This document shows, one piece after another, positions 33,180-45,555 of a stretch of 64,000 nucleotides of DNA. The stretch is from Mytilus edulis. Taxonomy: Eukaryota > Mollusca > Bivalvia > Mytilida > Mytilidae. Location: the NCBI RefSeq assembly GCF_963676685.1, contig NC_092355.1:72321176-72385175 (forward strand). Reading direction: 5' to 3'. A model generated the notes under the pieces. That model had not been told where the DNA came from. It saw only the letters and a list, made by a program, of their open reading frames with translations, and ran no database searches. The position numbers and the translations under genes were made by a program. The first letter of the stretch is position 1; the number at the start of each line of letters is the position of its first letter.

Positions 33180-33692
33180 CAGATAACTACGAGTACTCTC
33201 AGATCTGTTCCTAGTGTCTTTTTGTTGTCGGGATGTACAAGTACCTGACCACGTCCACTTGTATTTTTGTCCGTCTGATGAGTTAGGCCTTTTTCAAGTC
33301 ATTTTTATAGTTCGTTCTTGTGTTGTACTGTTATACCACTGTCCCAGGTTAGGGGGAGGGTTGGGATCCCGCTAACATGTTTAACCCCGCCGCAGTATTT
33401 ATGTATGTGCCTGTCCCAAGTCAGGAGCCTGTAATTTAATGGTGTAGTTTGTTGATGTGTTACATGATAGAAGTTTTTCAGTCATTTTTTTATACAAAAA
33501 GGCCGTTAGTTTTCTCGTTTGAATTGTTTTACATTGTCATATCGGGGCCTTTTATAGCTGACTATGCGGTATGGGCTCTGCTCATTGTTGAAGGCCGTAC
33601 TGTGATCTATAGTTGTTAATGTCCGTGTCATTTTGGTCTCTTGTTGATAGTTGTCTCATTGGCAATCATATCAAATCTTCTTTTTTATATTA
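33180..33692 (+). repeat. Family A repeat, near full length
   Basis: About 510 bp, collinear with 17461-17978: 'gagtactctcagatctgttc', 'ccgtctgatgagttaggcc', 'catgtttaaccccgccgca' and the final 'gttgtctcattggcaatcat'. It interrupts the surrounding 'aggtcaaggtc' repeat region. Confidence 0.85.
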
Positions 33693-34384
33693 ACCAACAA
33701 AGATAACTAAACATTTAAACCAATGAACCATGAAAATGAGGTCAAGGTCATATTACCATACCAGGCAGACATGTACAGCTCACTATCTCTCCTTGCAAAA
33801 AATATAGTTGACATATTGCTTATAGTTTAAGAAAACACAGATCAAAACACAATTACTTAAATAAATATTTCCATACACCAAATATAGTTGACCTGTTGCA
33901 TATACTATTAGATTGATAGATAGTTGGTTGCTTTACGCCGCATTAGCACAAAAAGGCTATATCGCGGCGAGAATACTTTAAAAAAAAAAGACCAAACCTC
34001 AAAAACTTAAATTTGACCACAAAACCATGAAAATGAGGTCAAGGTCAGATGTCAACTGCCAGTTGGACAGGTACACCTTACAATCATTTCATACAGAAAA
34101 TATAGTAGATCTATTGCAAATAATACAAGAAAAACAGTCCAAAAAAAAATAAAAAATAGCTGAACTATAACCACTGAACCATGAAAATCAGGTCAAGGTC
34201 AGATGACACCTGCTAGTTTGACCTGTACACCAAATATACTAGACCTATTGCTTAAAGTATCTGAAATTTAATTAACTTTGCTCATTTATCCATGAAATGA
34301 GGTTGAGGTCAAGTGAAAACTAGACGACAATGAGGACCTTGAAAGGTACGCACATACCAAATATAGTTATCCTTTTACTCATAA
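33693..34384 (+). repeat. Tandem 'accatgaaaatgaggtcaaggtc' repeat region
   Basis: Irregular units of about 110-170 bp each carry 'accatgaaaatgaggtcaag', a 'gacatgtacacct' block and 'ccaaatatagttgac.tattgc'. Starts are visible near 33722, 34022, 34167 and 34290. Units are diverged, so the array is old. Confidence 0.75.
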
Positions 34385-34387
34385 TAA

Positions 34388-34409
34388 GGGGACGACCATT
34401 TGATATTCT

Positions 34410-34440
<31 letters not shown>

Positions 34441-35676
34441 GAGGATTTTGAAAATAGATAACTCAGCCATGATAATCACAAAAATAAATGGTTTGTTCTG
34501 TGGTAGTTTGAAAATAAATTACCTGACTGGCAATGTATTGAAAATAAATAACTCAGCAGGTCTAATCGAAAGTATGAGATGGCACCAGATTCTTCGTAAA
34601 TTCATCTTTTTCCAAAAAAAAATCGTGAAACACTTCCCAAATTTTTTTAATAATAAAAGTATAAATATTATTTAAATATACTTGATATGTCTGAAAATTG
34701 GTTTTATTTAACTTGAGGTATCTTGTCTCAGGAAACCTTACCTCACTTTTATTTTAACATATTTTAAATGCTTCATGTAGGAAATTTCAAAACTAAGCGC
34801 TTATCTCAATATCAAATTGTGTTCATAGCGAGTGCCTTGCAAGAAGCAAATTCTGTTTTCCCTCAGACGTAGCCCTGATTTTTCGGGATCAATATTTCTT
34901 ATTTATTTGTCTTTTGTTCATTGATTGCCCTTCTGTATTCTGTTAGTGTTGCATTCCTTTTGTAATGTAGTAACTTTGTTATGAACTTGATCATGAGTTT
35001 AAAAAAAAAACAGCAGCCACATGAATTCCATTTTTACTTTTTTACTTTATCATGCACATTGGTCTTTTGATGTTGTCCCTAGAAACTTCAGTCTTACACT
35101 GAATTTATACATTTTGCTTTGAGACCAAAATATTGTCAAAATATTATTAATACAAAATTTGCATTTTCATATTATGAAAGGGTCTTCGGAACACTCAGAA
35201 AGCATGATTTTGCATCATTTGTTCTATAGCTTCTTGGGCCTTCAGTGGCTCCAAAACACTTTTTAAAAAAAATTGCCTCGCTCCGCTCAGCGAAATATGT
35301 TTGCAAATACTTTTAAAAGAGGCGTTACAACCAAACTTTAACACTATGTATGTATGCAATACATGTATATGCAGTTGGGAATATAAAAGATTCATTTCTG
35401 CAGAAGATGATGATTAATTCTGATTAAAATGGTACATAATGACTTGACTATACATGTATTATTTATAATAAACAAATCATTTAAAAATTGTATGTTTTCG
35501 AATATCATAAATATAGTTGTGAAAATGAATAATCAGTCCCTTGCTTTAATGAAAATGAAAAATCTTGCTTCAATAGTGCAGAAAATGAATAATCTGTCCT
35601 GTTAGTTTACAAAAATAAATAACCAATCAAAAACAAATCCTCCTGGGCCCCCCCAGAATATCAAATGGTCGTCCCC
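34388..35676. mobile_element. TIR element with TAA target duplication (PIF/Harbinger-like, non-autonomous)
   Basis: The left terminus 'ggggacgaccatttgatattctgggggg' is matched by the exact complement at the right terminus, ending 'tcaaatggtcgtcccc' at 35676. Both sides are flanked by TAA (34385-34387 and 35677-35679). A 3-bp TAA/TWA duplication with short G-rich ends fits PIF/Harbinger-type elements; the superfamily is inferred. The 1289-bp body holds 'aaaataaataac..' repeats at both ends but no transposase, so mobilisation would need a partner. A 29-G run lies just inside the left end and a C run inside the right. Confidence 0.8.
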
Positions 35677-35696
35677 TAAGGGATTAATGAACATAA

Positions 35697-36168
35697 GAAA
35701 CAAGAATGTGTCCATAGTACACGTATGCCCCACTCCTACTATCATTTTCTATGTTCAGTGGACCGTGAAATTGGGGTCAAAACTTTAATTTGGAATTAAA
35801 ATTAGAAAGATCATATCATAGGGAACATGTGTACTAAGTTTCAAGTTGATGTAACTTTAACTTCATCAAAAACTACCTTGACCAAAAACTTTAACCTGAA
35901 CTTTGCACTATCATTTTCTATGTTCAGTGGACCATGAAATTGGGATCAAAACTATAATTTGGCATTAAAATTAGAAAGATCATATCATGGAGAACATGTG
36001 TATTAAGTTTCAAGTTGATTGGACTTCAGCTTCATCAAAAACTACCTCGACCAAAAACTTTAACCGGACGGACGAAGGGAGGCACAGACGGACGGACGGA
36101 CGAAGGGAGGCACAGACCAGAAAACATAATGTCCCTTTACTATCGTAGGTGGGGCATAAAAATCTTAA
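35697..36168 (+). repeat. Family C repeat
   Basis: Two internal copies (about 165 bp apart) of 'ctatcattttctatgttcagtggaccgtgaaattgg..aaaactaccttgaccaaaaacttta'. They are followed by 'gacggacgaagggaggcacagac' twice and 'aatgtccctttactatcgtaggtggggcataaaaa'. Reverse copies occur at 23076 and 37960. Confidence 0.75.
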
Positions 36169-36740
36169 CATCTATTTCAAGTAGTCACTGAGCCATGAAA
36201 ATGAGGTCAAGGACAATGGACATGTGACAAGCTGAAATTTCATAACATAATGCATCTATAACAAAGTATGAAGCATCCATGTCTTCCACCTTCTAAACAT
36301 AAAACTTTCAAGAAGTAACTTAATGCCACATCCGCCTTTGTCGCTGTTGCTGCCAGATCACAATCCCTATGTCTAGCTACGACAAAAGTTAACAATAAAC
36401 CATTAAAATGAGGTCAAGGTCAGATGAAATCTGTCAGTCTGACATGTACCCCTTACAATCATTCCATACAGCACATATAGTTAACATATTGCTTGTAATA
36501 TCTGTAAAACCTAATCACGTAAGGGGCACTTAAAATGAGGTGAATGATAATGGGCATATGACAGACAGAAACCTTGTAACATACAGTATCTGTATAAAAG
36601 ATATGCAGAATCCAGGTTTTCTACCTTCTAAAATATAAAGCTTTATACAAATAGTTTATGCCGCAACTGCCATGTAATACCTATGTCTGGCATACTGCAA
36701 CTAATGTCACAGGTGAGACTAAAAACTTTAAAATTTTGTG
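36169..36740 (+). repeat. Continuation of the 'aggtcaaggtc' repeat region
   Basis: Further units at about 36192, 36405 and 36530 with 'ccatgaaaatgaggtcaagg' and 'attgcttgtaatatctg'. The TIR element and the family C copy appear to have been inserted into this array. Confidence 0.7.
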
Positions 36741-37190
36741 CTGATAAGAAGAAACTCCTTCCAAAGATACAGTGTAGGACAACTATTTGACAACTAATAC
36801 TGAACATTCAAAAACATATCATACTATCAAAATACAAGTTTTTATTGTTTTAAAACCTATTCCATCCAACTTTTACAATAACAACCAATTTCTTAATTTA
36901 CAATATGACAGAACCTCTGTTGATACAATGGTAAGGCCTTATATATATATGAGGGGGCGTTACAGAATAGAGAAAAACAATGGGTAAAAAAATAAAGAGT
37001 AAAATGGACATAAAAAATATTTAAGAAAAGTGAGGTGCTTAATATAAACATAAAAATATAAAGAGAATAATGGGCACAAAGTATATTAAAGATAGAGAAA
37101 AATGGAATTAAAATTAAAGAATACAGAAACAAAGGTCATTCAACCAGATAGTCGTATACATGTATTAGTTAAGTCTGCCAATTGATATTT
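36741..37190. other. No gene recognised
   Basis: 36950-37135 is rich in 'aataaagag', 'atggacataaaaa' and 'aataatgggcac' blocks, a degenerate short repeat also seen in reverse near 46640-46690. Open frames lack motifs. Confidence 0.4.
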
Positions 37191-37194
37191 TATC

Positions 37195-37575
37195 GTATGT
37201 TTTTCTTTGTTGTGATGTTATGCTATTGTTTCAGAAAAAGGGAGAAGGTTTGGATCCATTAAAACGTTTAATCCCGCTGCAAATGTTTGCACCTGTCCTA
37301 AGTCAGGAATCTGATGTACAGTAGTTGTCGTTTGTTTATGTAATATATACGTGTTTCTCGTTTCTCGTTTTGTTTATATAGATTAGACCGTTGGTTTTCC
37401 CGTTTGAATGGTTTTACACTAGTAATTTTGGGGCCCTTTATAGCTTGTTGTTCGGTGTGAGCTAAGGCTCCGTGTTGAAGGCCGTACTTTAACCTATAAT
37501 GGTTTACTTTTTAAATTGTTATTTGTATGGAGAGTTGTCTCATTGGCACTCACACCACATCTTCCTATATCTATA
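37195..37575 (+). repeat. Family A-related interspersed repeat
   Basis: Blocks run from 'gttatgctattgtttcagaaaaagggagaagg', through 'cctgtcctaagtcagga', 'gttttcccgtttgaatggttttacac', 'ggtgtgagctaaggctccgtgttgaagg' and 'gagttgtctcattggcactcac' to 'cttcctat'. Confidence 0.75.
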
Positions 37576-37678
37576 TATCAATATCTGTAAAAAGCCACAT
37601 AATTATCAAGCCATTTAAAAATTTAACACTTTAATAATAGATTAACAATATAATATCATGAACAAATATCTTTTTGTG

Positions 37679-40600
37679 TCATGCACTTGCCATGGTCGAG
37701 TAGCCTAACTTATCCTCTAAGTCTTCATAATGTGTTTTGAGACGTTCCACTTGCTGATTAAAGTCTGTATCAATCTCATCACAATTATGATATTGTTTCT
37801 TTAGGAATTCATCCCATCTCTCTTTCCTTGATGCTCTGTTCTGTAACAGCTGTTTATTCTATAATGAATAAAAACATCACATGGGATTTTGCAAAAAAAT
37901 GTAAATTTACAATTCTGAGAGTGTTACTAAGCAAGTTGATAGATTTTTATCTATATTTTTAAGTCCTATTTATGGGCATTATATTTTCCGGTCTGTGCAT
38001 CCGTTTGTTTGTGTGTCTGTTCATCCATTCCTCCGTTTGTTTGTCTGTCTGTCTGTCCCACTTCATTTTAAAGTTTTTGGTCAAGGTAGTTTTTGATGAA
38101 GTTGAAGTCTAATCAACTTGACTTAGTATACATGTTCCCTATGATATGATCTTTCTAATGTTAATGCAAAATTATTGTTTTTACCCCATATTTACAGTCC
38201 ATTGAACATAGAAAATAATAGTGTGGATGAGGCATCTTAAGATCTTAGCTAAATATCCTTGTTTCAGTGTGCAAATTTTCATGTGTGTACTCCAAGAACT
38301 CTAACAATATTTTGCTGTATATCAAATCAATATAAGTAAATGTATTAATAACATAACCAAAATATTGAGTTGTGGTAAATAAAGTATAAATAAGAGCCTA
38401 TTATTTGCACTTGGAATTATTTTTAATTATGAAATTTGCATAATTTCTTGTGCTTGAAATGTTTAATAAATCCCATGTTTATTCTATACTTAAATGTTCT
38501 GTGCTGCGCACAACACTTTCTATTAAAAAGAAGATAGTACCTTTTCAGTAGAATGTACTGTGCCGTGCACAACACTATCTATACAAAATACATTGTATGG
38601 AAAGTGTTATGAACTGCTCAAAATATTATAATACCAAATAAACATGGAATTTATTAAAATTTTCAAACACAAGAATTTTTACAAATTCCATAATTAAAAA
38701 TAATTCCAAGTTCAAATAATGTACTGTTATTTACTTATTTCACATTTATTCAAATGGTAAGTGAATCTTTGGCGGGATCATTGATGGTGTTGTTTTTACT
38801 AAGTTTGCTAGTTACTTTTAATACACCACAAGGCCACGGTTTTTTAATTGGTTGGTTTACGGATTTTCTCCATGAAAAAGTCGGGTCGGTCGGTCGGAAA
38901 AAAAAAGAAAAAAAAAGATCTTTCAAGACAGAAAACTGATATGCAGAATAAAAATATATTTCACCTTTCTAATAATATGTTTGTCATACTATTTTTTCAT
39001 CGTTCTTAAATTTAAGTTTGATGAAATATTATTGCTCAGCTGTAAACATCGCATGACATTGTCTAATAATCTCCCGTAAAAGGGGGGGGGGGGGGGCGGT
39101 ACACTGACAAAGACGAAATTAAATCGTCATTTCACAAACAAGAAAAACAGATTCACGTCAGTTATTTGACTTAGCTTTTAATCAAAACTTGGTGAAAAAT
39201 AATAAGCACGAAAACTGATAAAGAAAAAAAAAAGTAAAAATGTCGTACGAAAATAAGTTTCAACACACGTGTCAAAAACGTAATAGACTCGTCCACTGGA
39301 AAAACGAGAATATCAGGTTAAATAATCTGTTGTCATGCATTCCCGTTTTTTATCCAAATGGACGATATTTTTTTATTATCTATAAAACAAGAAAATATCA
39401 AATGATTTGTTAAAATTCAGTATTTTAACTTGATGTCTTGAACTTCCACCTGTCCACATTTGGTCAAGTCTATTTATATGAAACATGCATCTTACGGACT
39501 GGTGACAAATAAGGAAAACGAACTAAATGTGTAATTGGTTTTAAACACAGGTTTCGTTCCGCAAAATTATTTGCGCAAACGACATTTCAAGGTCATTAAT
39601 AATTGATTTGTCTATTTTTAGAAACGTAAACTGAAAGTTTCATTTTTCACAACAGAAAGTGTCATCACTTCTGTTAGTGATTAATGCATTTCATTTCATA
39701 AAAAAGGACATTTTAATTTTTTTTCAGGGATAATGCATTTGTTAGGGTCGGCGAGAATAAAAAAAGCCTGAAAATTCGATTTTATTTTTATTTTGGAAAT
39801 CTGCAAAATCGGGTCGGCGGATCCGTAAACCAACAAATTAAAAAATCCTGGCCCAAGGTAGGAAATACTTTGTTTTAATGGTTGATTTTTAAAGTAGAGT
39901 TATCTCCCATATTTGGTATTAAAATAGAAAGATATGCTTGCCAATGAGAAAACTCTCCACCAGACAACTAAAGAATGGTGTAGAGGTTAGAAACTAGTTT
40001 ACCTCAAGTAATTCACCATCTTCAATTTTTCTGCACATTTCTGTTGCAACTTTTACTGAAATAAAAAAAAGAAAGATTAAAAACTATATATTTAATTTTC
40101 GAAAAACCAGACTTTAAAAATCTATCTGATGTAAATGTAATGTTTTTTTCTAATTTTTGAAGGCTGTATTGGGACCTATATAATATATGAATTGCTTATA
40201 TCTTTTTCATTTGAACTCTGATAGATAGTTGTCTTATTGCCATCACACCGCATCTCCCTATTTTATTTCAAGTTTAATAGTGTGTGATATGTCAAGTTAG
40301 TGTGTGATATGTCAAAAGTCCCATAACTCTGGAATGACTGCCACATATTTTAAATAGTACACATTTTTATTTAGGGGCCAGCTGAGGCCCAGATCTGGGT
40401 GTGGGATTTTCTTTCTGCATTGAAGACCTATTGGTGGCATTTGGCTGTTATCTCTTTGAAACTTCATTCCTAATTTCAATTCTCAATTTCAAGAAAATTG
40501 TCATCCCTTACATCATTGTACATGCATTAAAAACTGTCTAAGAGAAATTTAACTTTCAAAATATAAGCATCTTTATTTTGAATACATATGATTTCTACAA

Positions 40601-43600
40601 TTTTGACTGCTACCCACTATACATACAGTACACTTTGATACTGCCAATTTAGAAAGTAACGTGTACATTGGTAAATAAAAATTTACTGATTAATGATAAA
40701 AGTTAATGAGATTGCAAAATTTTTGTGAAGTAAGGCCGAAAATAAAATTCAAATTGTTTCATGTTGCCTACCGTACCTACTAAAAGTATGACACAAACTG
40801 TTTTTATTTTTCCTTTTTTTAATATATTTTTTCCTGCTCTACTATTATTTTCCTTTGTAAAACATGCAATTTTGTGTTTGGCCATACCTTTGGCAGAAAC
40901 ATCAGGTAAGAAGACCTGCATAGCTTTCTGACTCTCTGGGATCAGTTTTTCGTTCATTTCTTTAACATTGTCTAAAACTTTTTGTAATCTCTCTGGTTCC
41001 CTGTTTTGTCTTTTATCCTGAAAAAGCAAAATAAAATAAAAAACAGCATCTGAGTGTTATATTACACTTTACTTTTTTACAGATTAAGATGTTGGCAGTC
41101 ATTGAAAGGTTTCTAATAAATTTATGTACATAATGTCAAGAGCTTGACAATAGTTGAATGATACTAATTTGGTTACTGATGTCTAAGTCTTGAAAAGACT
41201 TGGCTAGACTGAAAAAGTTTGTCCTGTACTCTTTGTCCTGCCTTTTTAGTGTTTTCTTTATTCGGTCCTGCCTCTTTTATTTTTGGTTCTTTAATTAATT
41301 ATCCTGACTATTTTACATAAATTGTCATCCTATCATCCTGACATTTTTTTTTTATTTCAAAAGAATCTACAATAACTTACAGGTTTATGTTTCAGACGTC
41401 AGAATGCAAGTTTGTTAATTGCCATACTCACCCTGTCACATTATTCCGATTAATAAAAACCTCTCAATGATTACTGAATTTTCAGTGTAAGATCTGATCA
41501 GTGTAATGAAAAAGATTCTACAACATACTCACCTCAAATTCTTGTACAAAGTGGTTGATATGTCCTTGTAACACTGGTCTATGGTCCAGCAGTCTAGCAT
41601 GAATCTCATTCACATCTATGGTTTAAGTATGAAAAACATTCATTAATATAATAATATTGTATTTCTAATTTCTAATTTGGGAATTAAACAAATTCATTAA
41701 TGATAATTTGAAACAAGTTACTAGTATTCAGTCTTCACAATAAACTTTGAATCTACCATAGATGGATCTACATTTTACATGTTTTAGGAGGGAGAGCCTG
41801 GGCCCCCACCCTTTTGTGGGAAAAAAATGGTTGAATATATAGGGAATCACTGAAGCATGACTGGAGCCCTCCCCCCCCCTTTTGGGTCAGTCAGTGGGCC
41901 CTCCCTTATGAAAAGTTCTGGTTCTGCCACTGTCTACAGGACCATAACTGAATTTATCTTGTTTATTGGCCTGTTTATTATTTAATAATGCCTGTTGAAA
42001 TTGTTAAGCAAAGACTAGTATTCCCTGTTGCAATGAAGGGTAAACAAGTGAAATTGCGAGCTACTGCTCACTGATGATACCCCTGCCGCAAGTGGATAAT
42101 ATTAATTGTGTAAAAATATGCAAGTGTTCGGTAAACAGAAAGTTGTCAACTGATGAATCTGAAAACGCATCACACAGTATAGCTGACTTATATTAACCCT
42201 TAAACCAAATTTCAGAAATCCTTGTATTGTAGTTCCTGAAAAAAAATGTGACGAAAAATTTTCAACTTCAAGTTGGCTATCATGTGTAAAATCAATCAAG
42301 TGTTCGTTAAACAGGAAGTTGTTGAGTGATGAATCTGAAAAAGCATCACACGGTATAGCTGACTTATATCAAGCCTGAAACCAAATTTCAGAAATTCCTG
42401 GTAGTGTAGTTCCTGAGAAAAATGTGACAAAAATATTCATGGGACGGACGGACTGACTAACAGACTGACGGAAGGACAGACAGAGGTAAAACAGTATACC
42501 CCCCTTTTTTCAAAGCGGGGGTATAATAACTGAAATTGTCTTCAATGAAAAGTCAACATGGTCAAGTTGCAGCAGTTTTTAATATCTCTAAACTTCACAG
42601 GTCTCAACATTGGATTTTGAATACAGATGTGCAGCTAGGATTTTCTAACATCATTCCACAATGTCCCAGTCTTGTGAAAATATTGATTCATGAATAAAAT
42701 TTTGTCATATCATTTATATATTTTCTATTATCAAATATATACATTTATTTATTACGTAAAACTACATACAGCATACAGCCCAGTATCCAGTACTTCGGTA
42801 CTGGCATGAAAATACGGATGTTTTGTGTTATTAAAATTTCCTGTTACAAAATATTAGAAATTATTATAAATTAAGGAATGAATCTCCCTCATGCAAAGCT
42901 CTGATTCCTTTCACGGATTTGGCTATACTTTTTGGACCTTTTGGATTATAGCTCTTCATCTTTTATATAAGCTTTGGATTTCAAATATTTTGGCCACGAG
43001 CATCACTGAAGAGACATGTATTGTCGAAATGCGCATCTGGTGCAAGAAAATTAGTACCGTCAATTTTATTACTACCACTGGGTCGATGCCTCTGCTGGTG
43101 GACTATTAGTCCCCGAGGGTATCACCAGCCCAGTAGCCAGTACTTCGGTACTGGCATGAAAATACGGATGTTTTGTGTTATTAAAATTTCCTGTTACAAA
43201 ATATTAGAAATTATTATAAATTAAGGAATGAATCTCCCTCATGCAAAGCTCTGATTCCTTTCACGGATTTGGCTATACTTTTTGGACCTTTTGGATTATA
43301 GCTCTTCATCTTTTATATAAGCTTTGGATTTCAAATATTTTGGCCACGAGCATCACTGAAGAGACATGTATTGTCGAAATGCGCAATTTTTTTAATACAG
43401 ATGTTTAATTGAAAAAAAGAAATATTTCACTCTCCAGAAATGACACATCCGAAAAAGGCATGCCTGTGTATACAGTCATATAGAAAGAAATGGTAGTTGA
43501 ATTAACAATTTTAGACAGTCAATAGTTTAATTATGATCATGTTGATGGATAGTTTCAGTACACATTCCTATTATTTAAGGTTATTATAAAGGATCATTAA

Positions 43601-43884
43601 GGTGCTGCTTAGTCCAAATAATTATGACGTCTGACAAGGCTATTTTAATTTTTTTCTGGGACGCCTTCCTACGACTTGCCAGACGTCATAATTATTTGGA
43701 CTAGGTGCTGCTGTGTATTAACAATCAGTCAATAAAGTCTCAACGCAAGTGTAAGGATTAGAGCCTGAGTATTCACACTCACTGGTAAATAAAAACACAA
43801 ATGTTCAAAAAGGCAAACATATAACACGATCTGAATAAGACAAAAACAGATAAAGGTACCTTTAAATATTGTTTGGTCAATCAT
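37679..43884 (-). CDS. BLOC1S5: BLOC-1 subunit 5 (Muted) homologue, 5 exons
   Basis: The spliced model on the minus strand is 43860-43884 (start), 41533-41615, 40888-41017, 40003-40055 and 37679-37858 (stop), giving 156 residues. Every junction has GT/AG ends and matching phases (1, 0, 1, 0). The peptide runs MIDQTIFKD, then EIHARLLDHRPVLQG, the signature I recognise from vertebrate Muted, which has a near-identical IHSRLLDHRP motif. This is followed by a Lys/Glu-rich helical, coiled-coil-like remainder ending YSTMASA. Human BLOC1S5 is about 187 residues, with a longer N-terminus. BLOC-1 acts on endosomal tubules in cargo sorting to lysosome-related organelles. A GC-rich 'gccccgccca' lies just upstream of the ATG (43896-43906) and could be a promoter GC box. 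Introns are packed with repeats. Confidence 0.88.
37960..38240 (-). repeat. Family C repeat in BLOC1S5 intron 4
   Basis: Starts 'tatgggcattatattttccggtctgtg', has 'gtctgtctgtctgtccca', 'gtcaaggtagtttttgatgaagttgaag' and 'gaacatagaaaataatagtg'. Reverse of 35697-36168. Confidence 0.7.
38372..38747. mobile_element. Fold-back inverted-repeat element, ~375 bp
   Basis: Arms of roughly 100 bp. On the left, 'attatttgcacttggaattatttttaattatg' pairs with 'ataattaaaaataattccaagttcaaataat' on the right, and 'aataaatcccatgtttatt' pairs with 'aataaacatggaatttatt'. The core has two 'gtgc.gtgcacaacact.tct' repeats. Confidence 0.75.
38832..39852. mobile_element. ~1.0-kb TIR element, non-autonomous
   Basis: The left end 'ggccacggttttttaattgg' and following 'ttggtttacggat' pair with the right end, which carries 'atccgtaaaccaacaaattaaaaaatcctggcc'. 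'gggtcgg' repeats lie inside both ends. The 61-residue frame at 38754-38939 crosses the left boundary and is not a gene. No transposase motif is present. Confidence 0.65.
40373..40495 (+). repeat. Family F repeat in BLOC1S5 intron 3
   Basis: 'aggggccagctgaggcccagatctgggtgtgggattttctttctgcattgaagacctattggtgg' followed by 'ctgttatctctttga'. One of the copies with an intact 5' end. Confidence 0.75.
41755..41940. repeat. Family E-like element in BLOC1S5 intron 1
   Basis: 'agatggatctacattttac' at left and 'ggttctgccactgtct' at right, with 'gggcccccacccttttgtggg' and 'ccctccccccccccttttgggtc' inside. Ends are degenerate. Confidence 0.45.
42118..42525 (+). repeat. Direct repeat pair with gacgga-rich tail
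   Basis: 42118-42265 and 42298-42435 are two diverged copies of a unit starting 'aagtgttcggtaaacagaaagttgt' and including 'gcatcacacagtatagctgacttatat'. The second is followed by 'gggacggacggactgactaacagactgacgg' and a 'gcgggggtataata' end. Confidence 0.75.
42777..43385. repeat. 350-bp-period tandem duplication
   Basis: 42777-43035 and 43127-43385 are nearly identical (one visible mismatch, t/g at 42786 against 43136). They start 'agcccagta.ccagtacttcggtactgg' and end 'cattgtcgaaatgcgca' (approximately). The 91-bp linker holds 'gtggactattagtccccgagggtatcacc', shared in reverse with family G. The two overlapping short frames (42891-43224) derive from it. Confidence 0.9.
43610..43703. mobile_element. 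94-bp hairpin MITE with 9-bp target duplication
   Basis: Arms 'tagtccaaataattatgacgtctg' and its exact complement flank a 46-bp centre. Both sides carry the direct repeat ggtgctgct (43601-43609 and 43704-43712), so the insertion and its boundaries are clear. A 9-bp duplication suggests a Mutator-like mechanism; this is inference. Confidence 0.88.
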
Positions 43885-43906
43885 GGTTTAGAGAAAGCCC
43901 CGCCCA

Positions 43907-45555
43907 CTTTTTGTTGTCTCAACGTCAAAAGATTTCTTTACCAATAGAATAAAAGTAGCCTTTTTCAAACGCGTATATGATCCTTTTTTAGTCGTAAACC
44001 GTAATCGGATTTTTTCCGGAAATAGATAACATTGATTTTACAAATTTGAGCTTTCTAAAGAGCAGTGGACTACTGCTCTCTATCCAACTTTAAGATAATA
44101 TTATATATATGTGTGTATGTGGTTGTTAATTTTTAATAGTATTGGAAATGTCGTATTTCTAGATATTGATTGATATAAAATCGTTTTTTTTTTCACTTTA
44201 CAACTGAGAATCACTTCAAAGTATTGAAAATTAAAACCTTTACAAATAGACACCGTTTAAATATAAAATACAGATTATGCATTTTTGTAAATATTGTATA
44301 GGAACTTGTGACATTGTTTGGCAAACAAAATCGTGCATATCGTAGATAAATAAATAAATTAAAAGCGTATCAATAATTCAGTGATATTTCAATAATAATT
44401 TCAGTGTGCAATATTCGACTGAAATAAGCAATAATACATTGTAAATACCATGAAATACTACGATTACATGTTACTTTTGAAGGCGAGAGGTCGAAGATAA
44501 AAATAGCAATTGTTTGACTGTCATAACAATAAAATTTAATGCTATTGACACTACTAATATATTAAGGCAGTCAACACCATGCATGCACACACTTATATAT
44601 CAATCTCATATTTGCATGAAATATTTGCCACTGGACGTTAAGCAGCCAACACTCAATCAATATTTGTATAATAATCGAATTGTATAATACATGTATATCT
44701 CTGCCATGTCTTTGTCAGAAAAATAAATATGTGAAGCGATCGAGCATATGTTGTTTATTTGCAAGTACGACTGAAGCAGCAGATGAGAGCCATTATGAAA
44801 CGAACTCATAATATGGTATACAACCGACAACAATTTACTGCTGCACTTTTTATACCAGCAGTTGTGATTCGCCAATAATACTAGCCATGAACACTCTCTA
44901 AACATATAGAACCACCTGCATCATGTTAAGTTCTTTCCTACTTATATAGAAAGTTTGAAAATATCAGAGTGCATGAGTGGTCGCGGTCAATTGATGTTCA
45001 AGACTGGAGCAGTTAAAATATGCATTTATCAAAGGAGTTCTTTATAAATATATAGAGAAATACACTTGCAGACACTGAAAGAGAAAGCAACAAAGCGTAA
45101 CACGTCTTGAAAATGTCCCAAAAACACAAAAGAGTTCTACAAACACGATTGATTCAATCCAATTCAATGAACGTTTAGGTAAGTTCAACTGGGACTACTG
45201 TGAGCGAACAATATTTAATGTAACGAGGGCAATGTAAAAAATGCATAATGAGTACTGACCTATAGTTGTTAATCCGTGTCATTTGGCCGTTAGTTCTTTC
45301 GTTTGAATTATTTTGAATTTGTCATTCCGGAGCTTATATTAGCTATCTATACGGCATGGGTTATAGTCGTAGACCTATAGCTATACACTTTTGTGGAGAG
45401 TTGTATCATTGGCAATCGCACTACATCTTCTTATTCTTACATATATATATTGTGAATGAAACCGTGAACTTTAAACTAAAAGACACGTTCAATTCCTATG
45501 GAAGCATAAAAAAAACCCACAACGTTTCCATGGATTTAGGACTTTAAAGATTTAT
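43907..45555. other. Intergenic region 5' of BLOC1S5
   Basis: A repeat end 'tgcatgaaatatttgccactggacgttaagcagcc' lies at 44612-44650 and a family A 3' fragment at about 45265-45435 ('ccgttagttctttcgtttgaatt', 'gagttgtatcattggcaatcgcac'). No further exon is supported. Confidence 0.45.

Noticed and set aside
42990-43036. 'ctgaagagac...gtcgaaa' resembling a hammerhead with a GAC/GTC stem II
   Set aside because: The CUGAUGA box has an A for U, and no U-H cleavage site follows a stem III.
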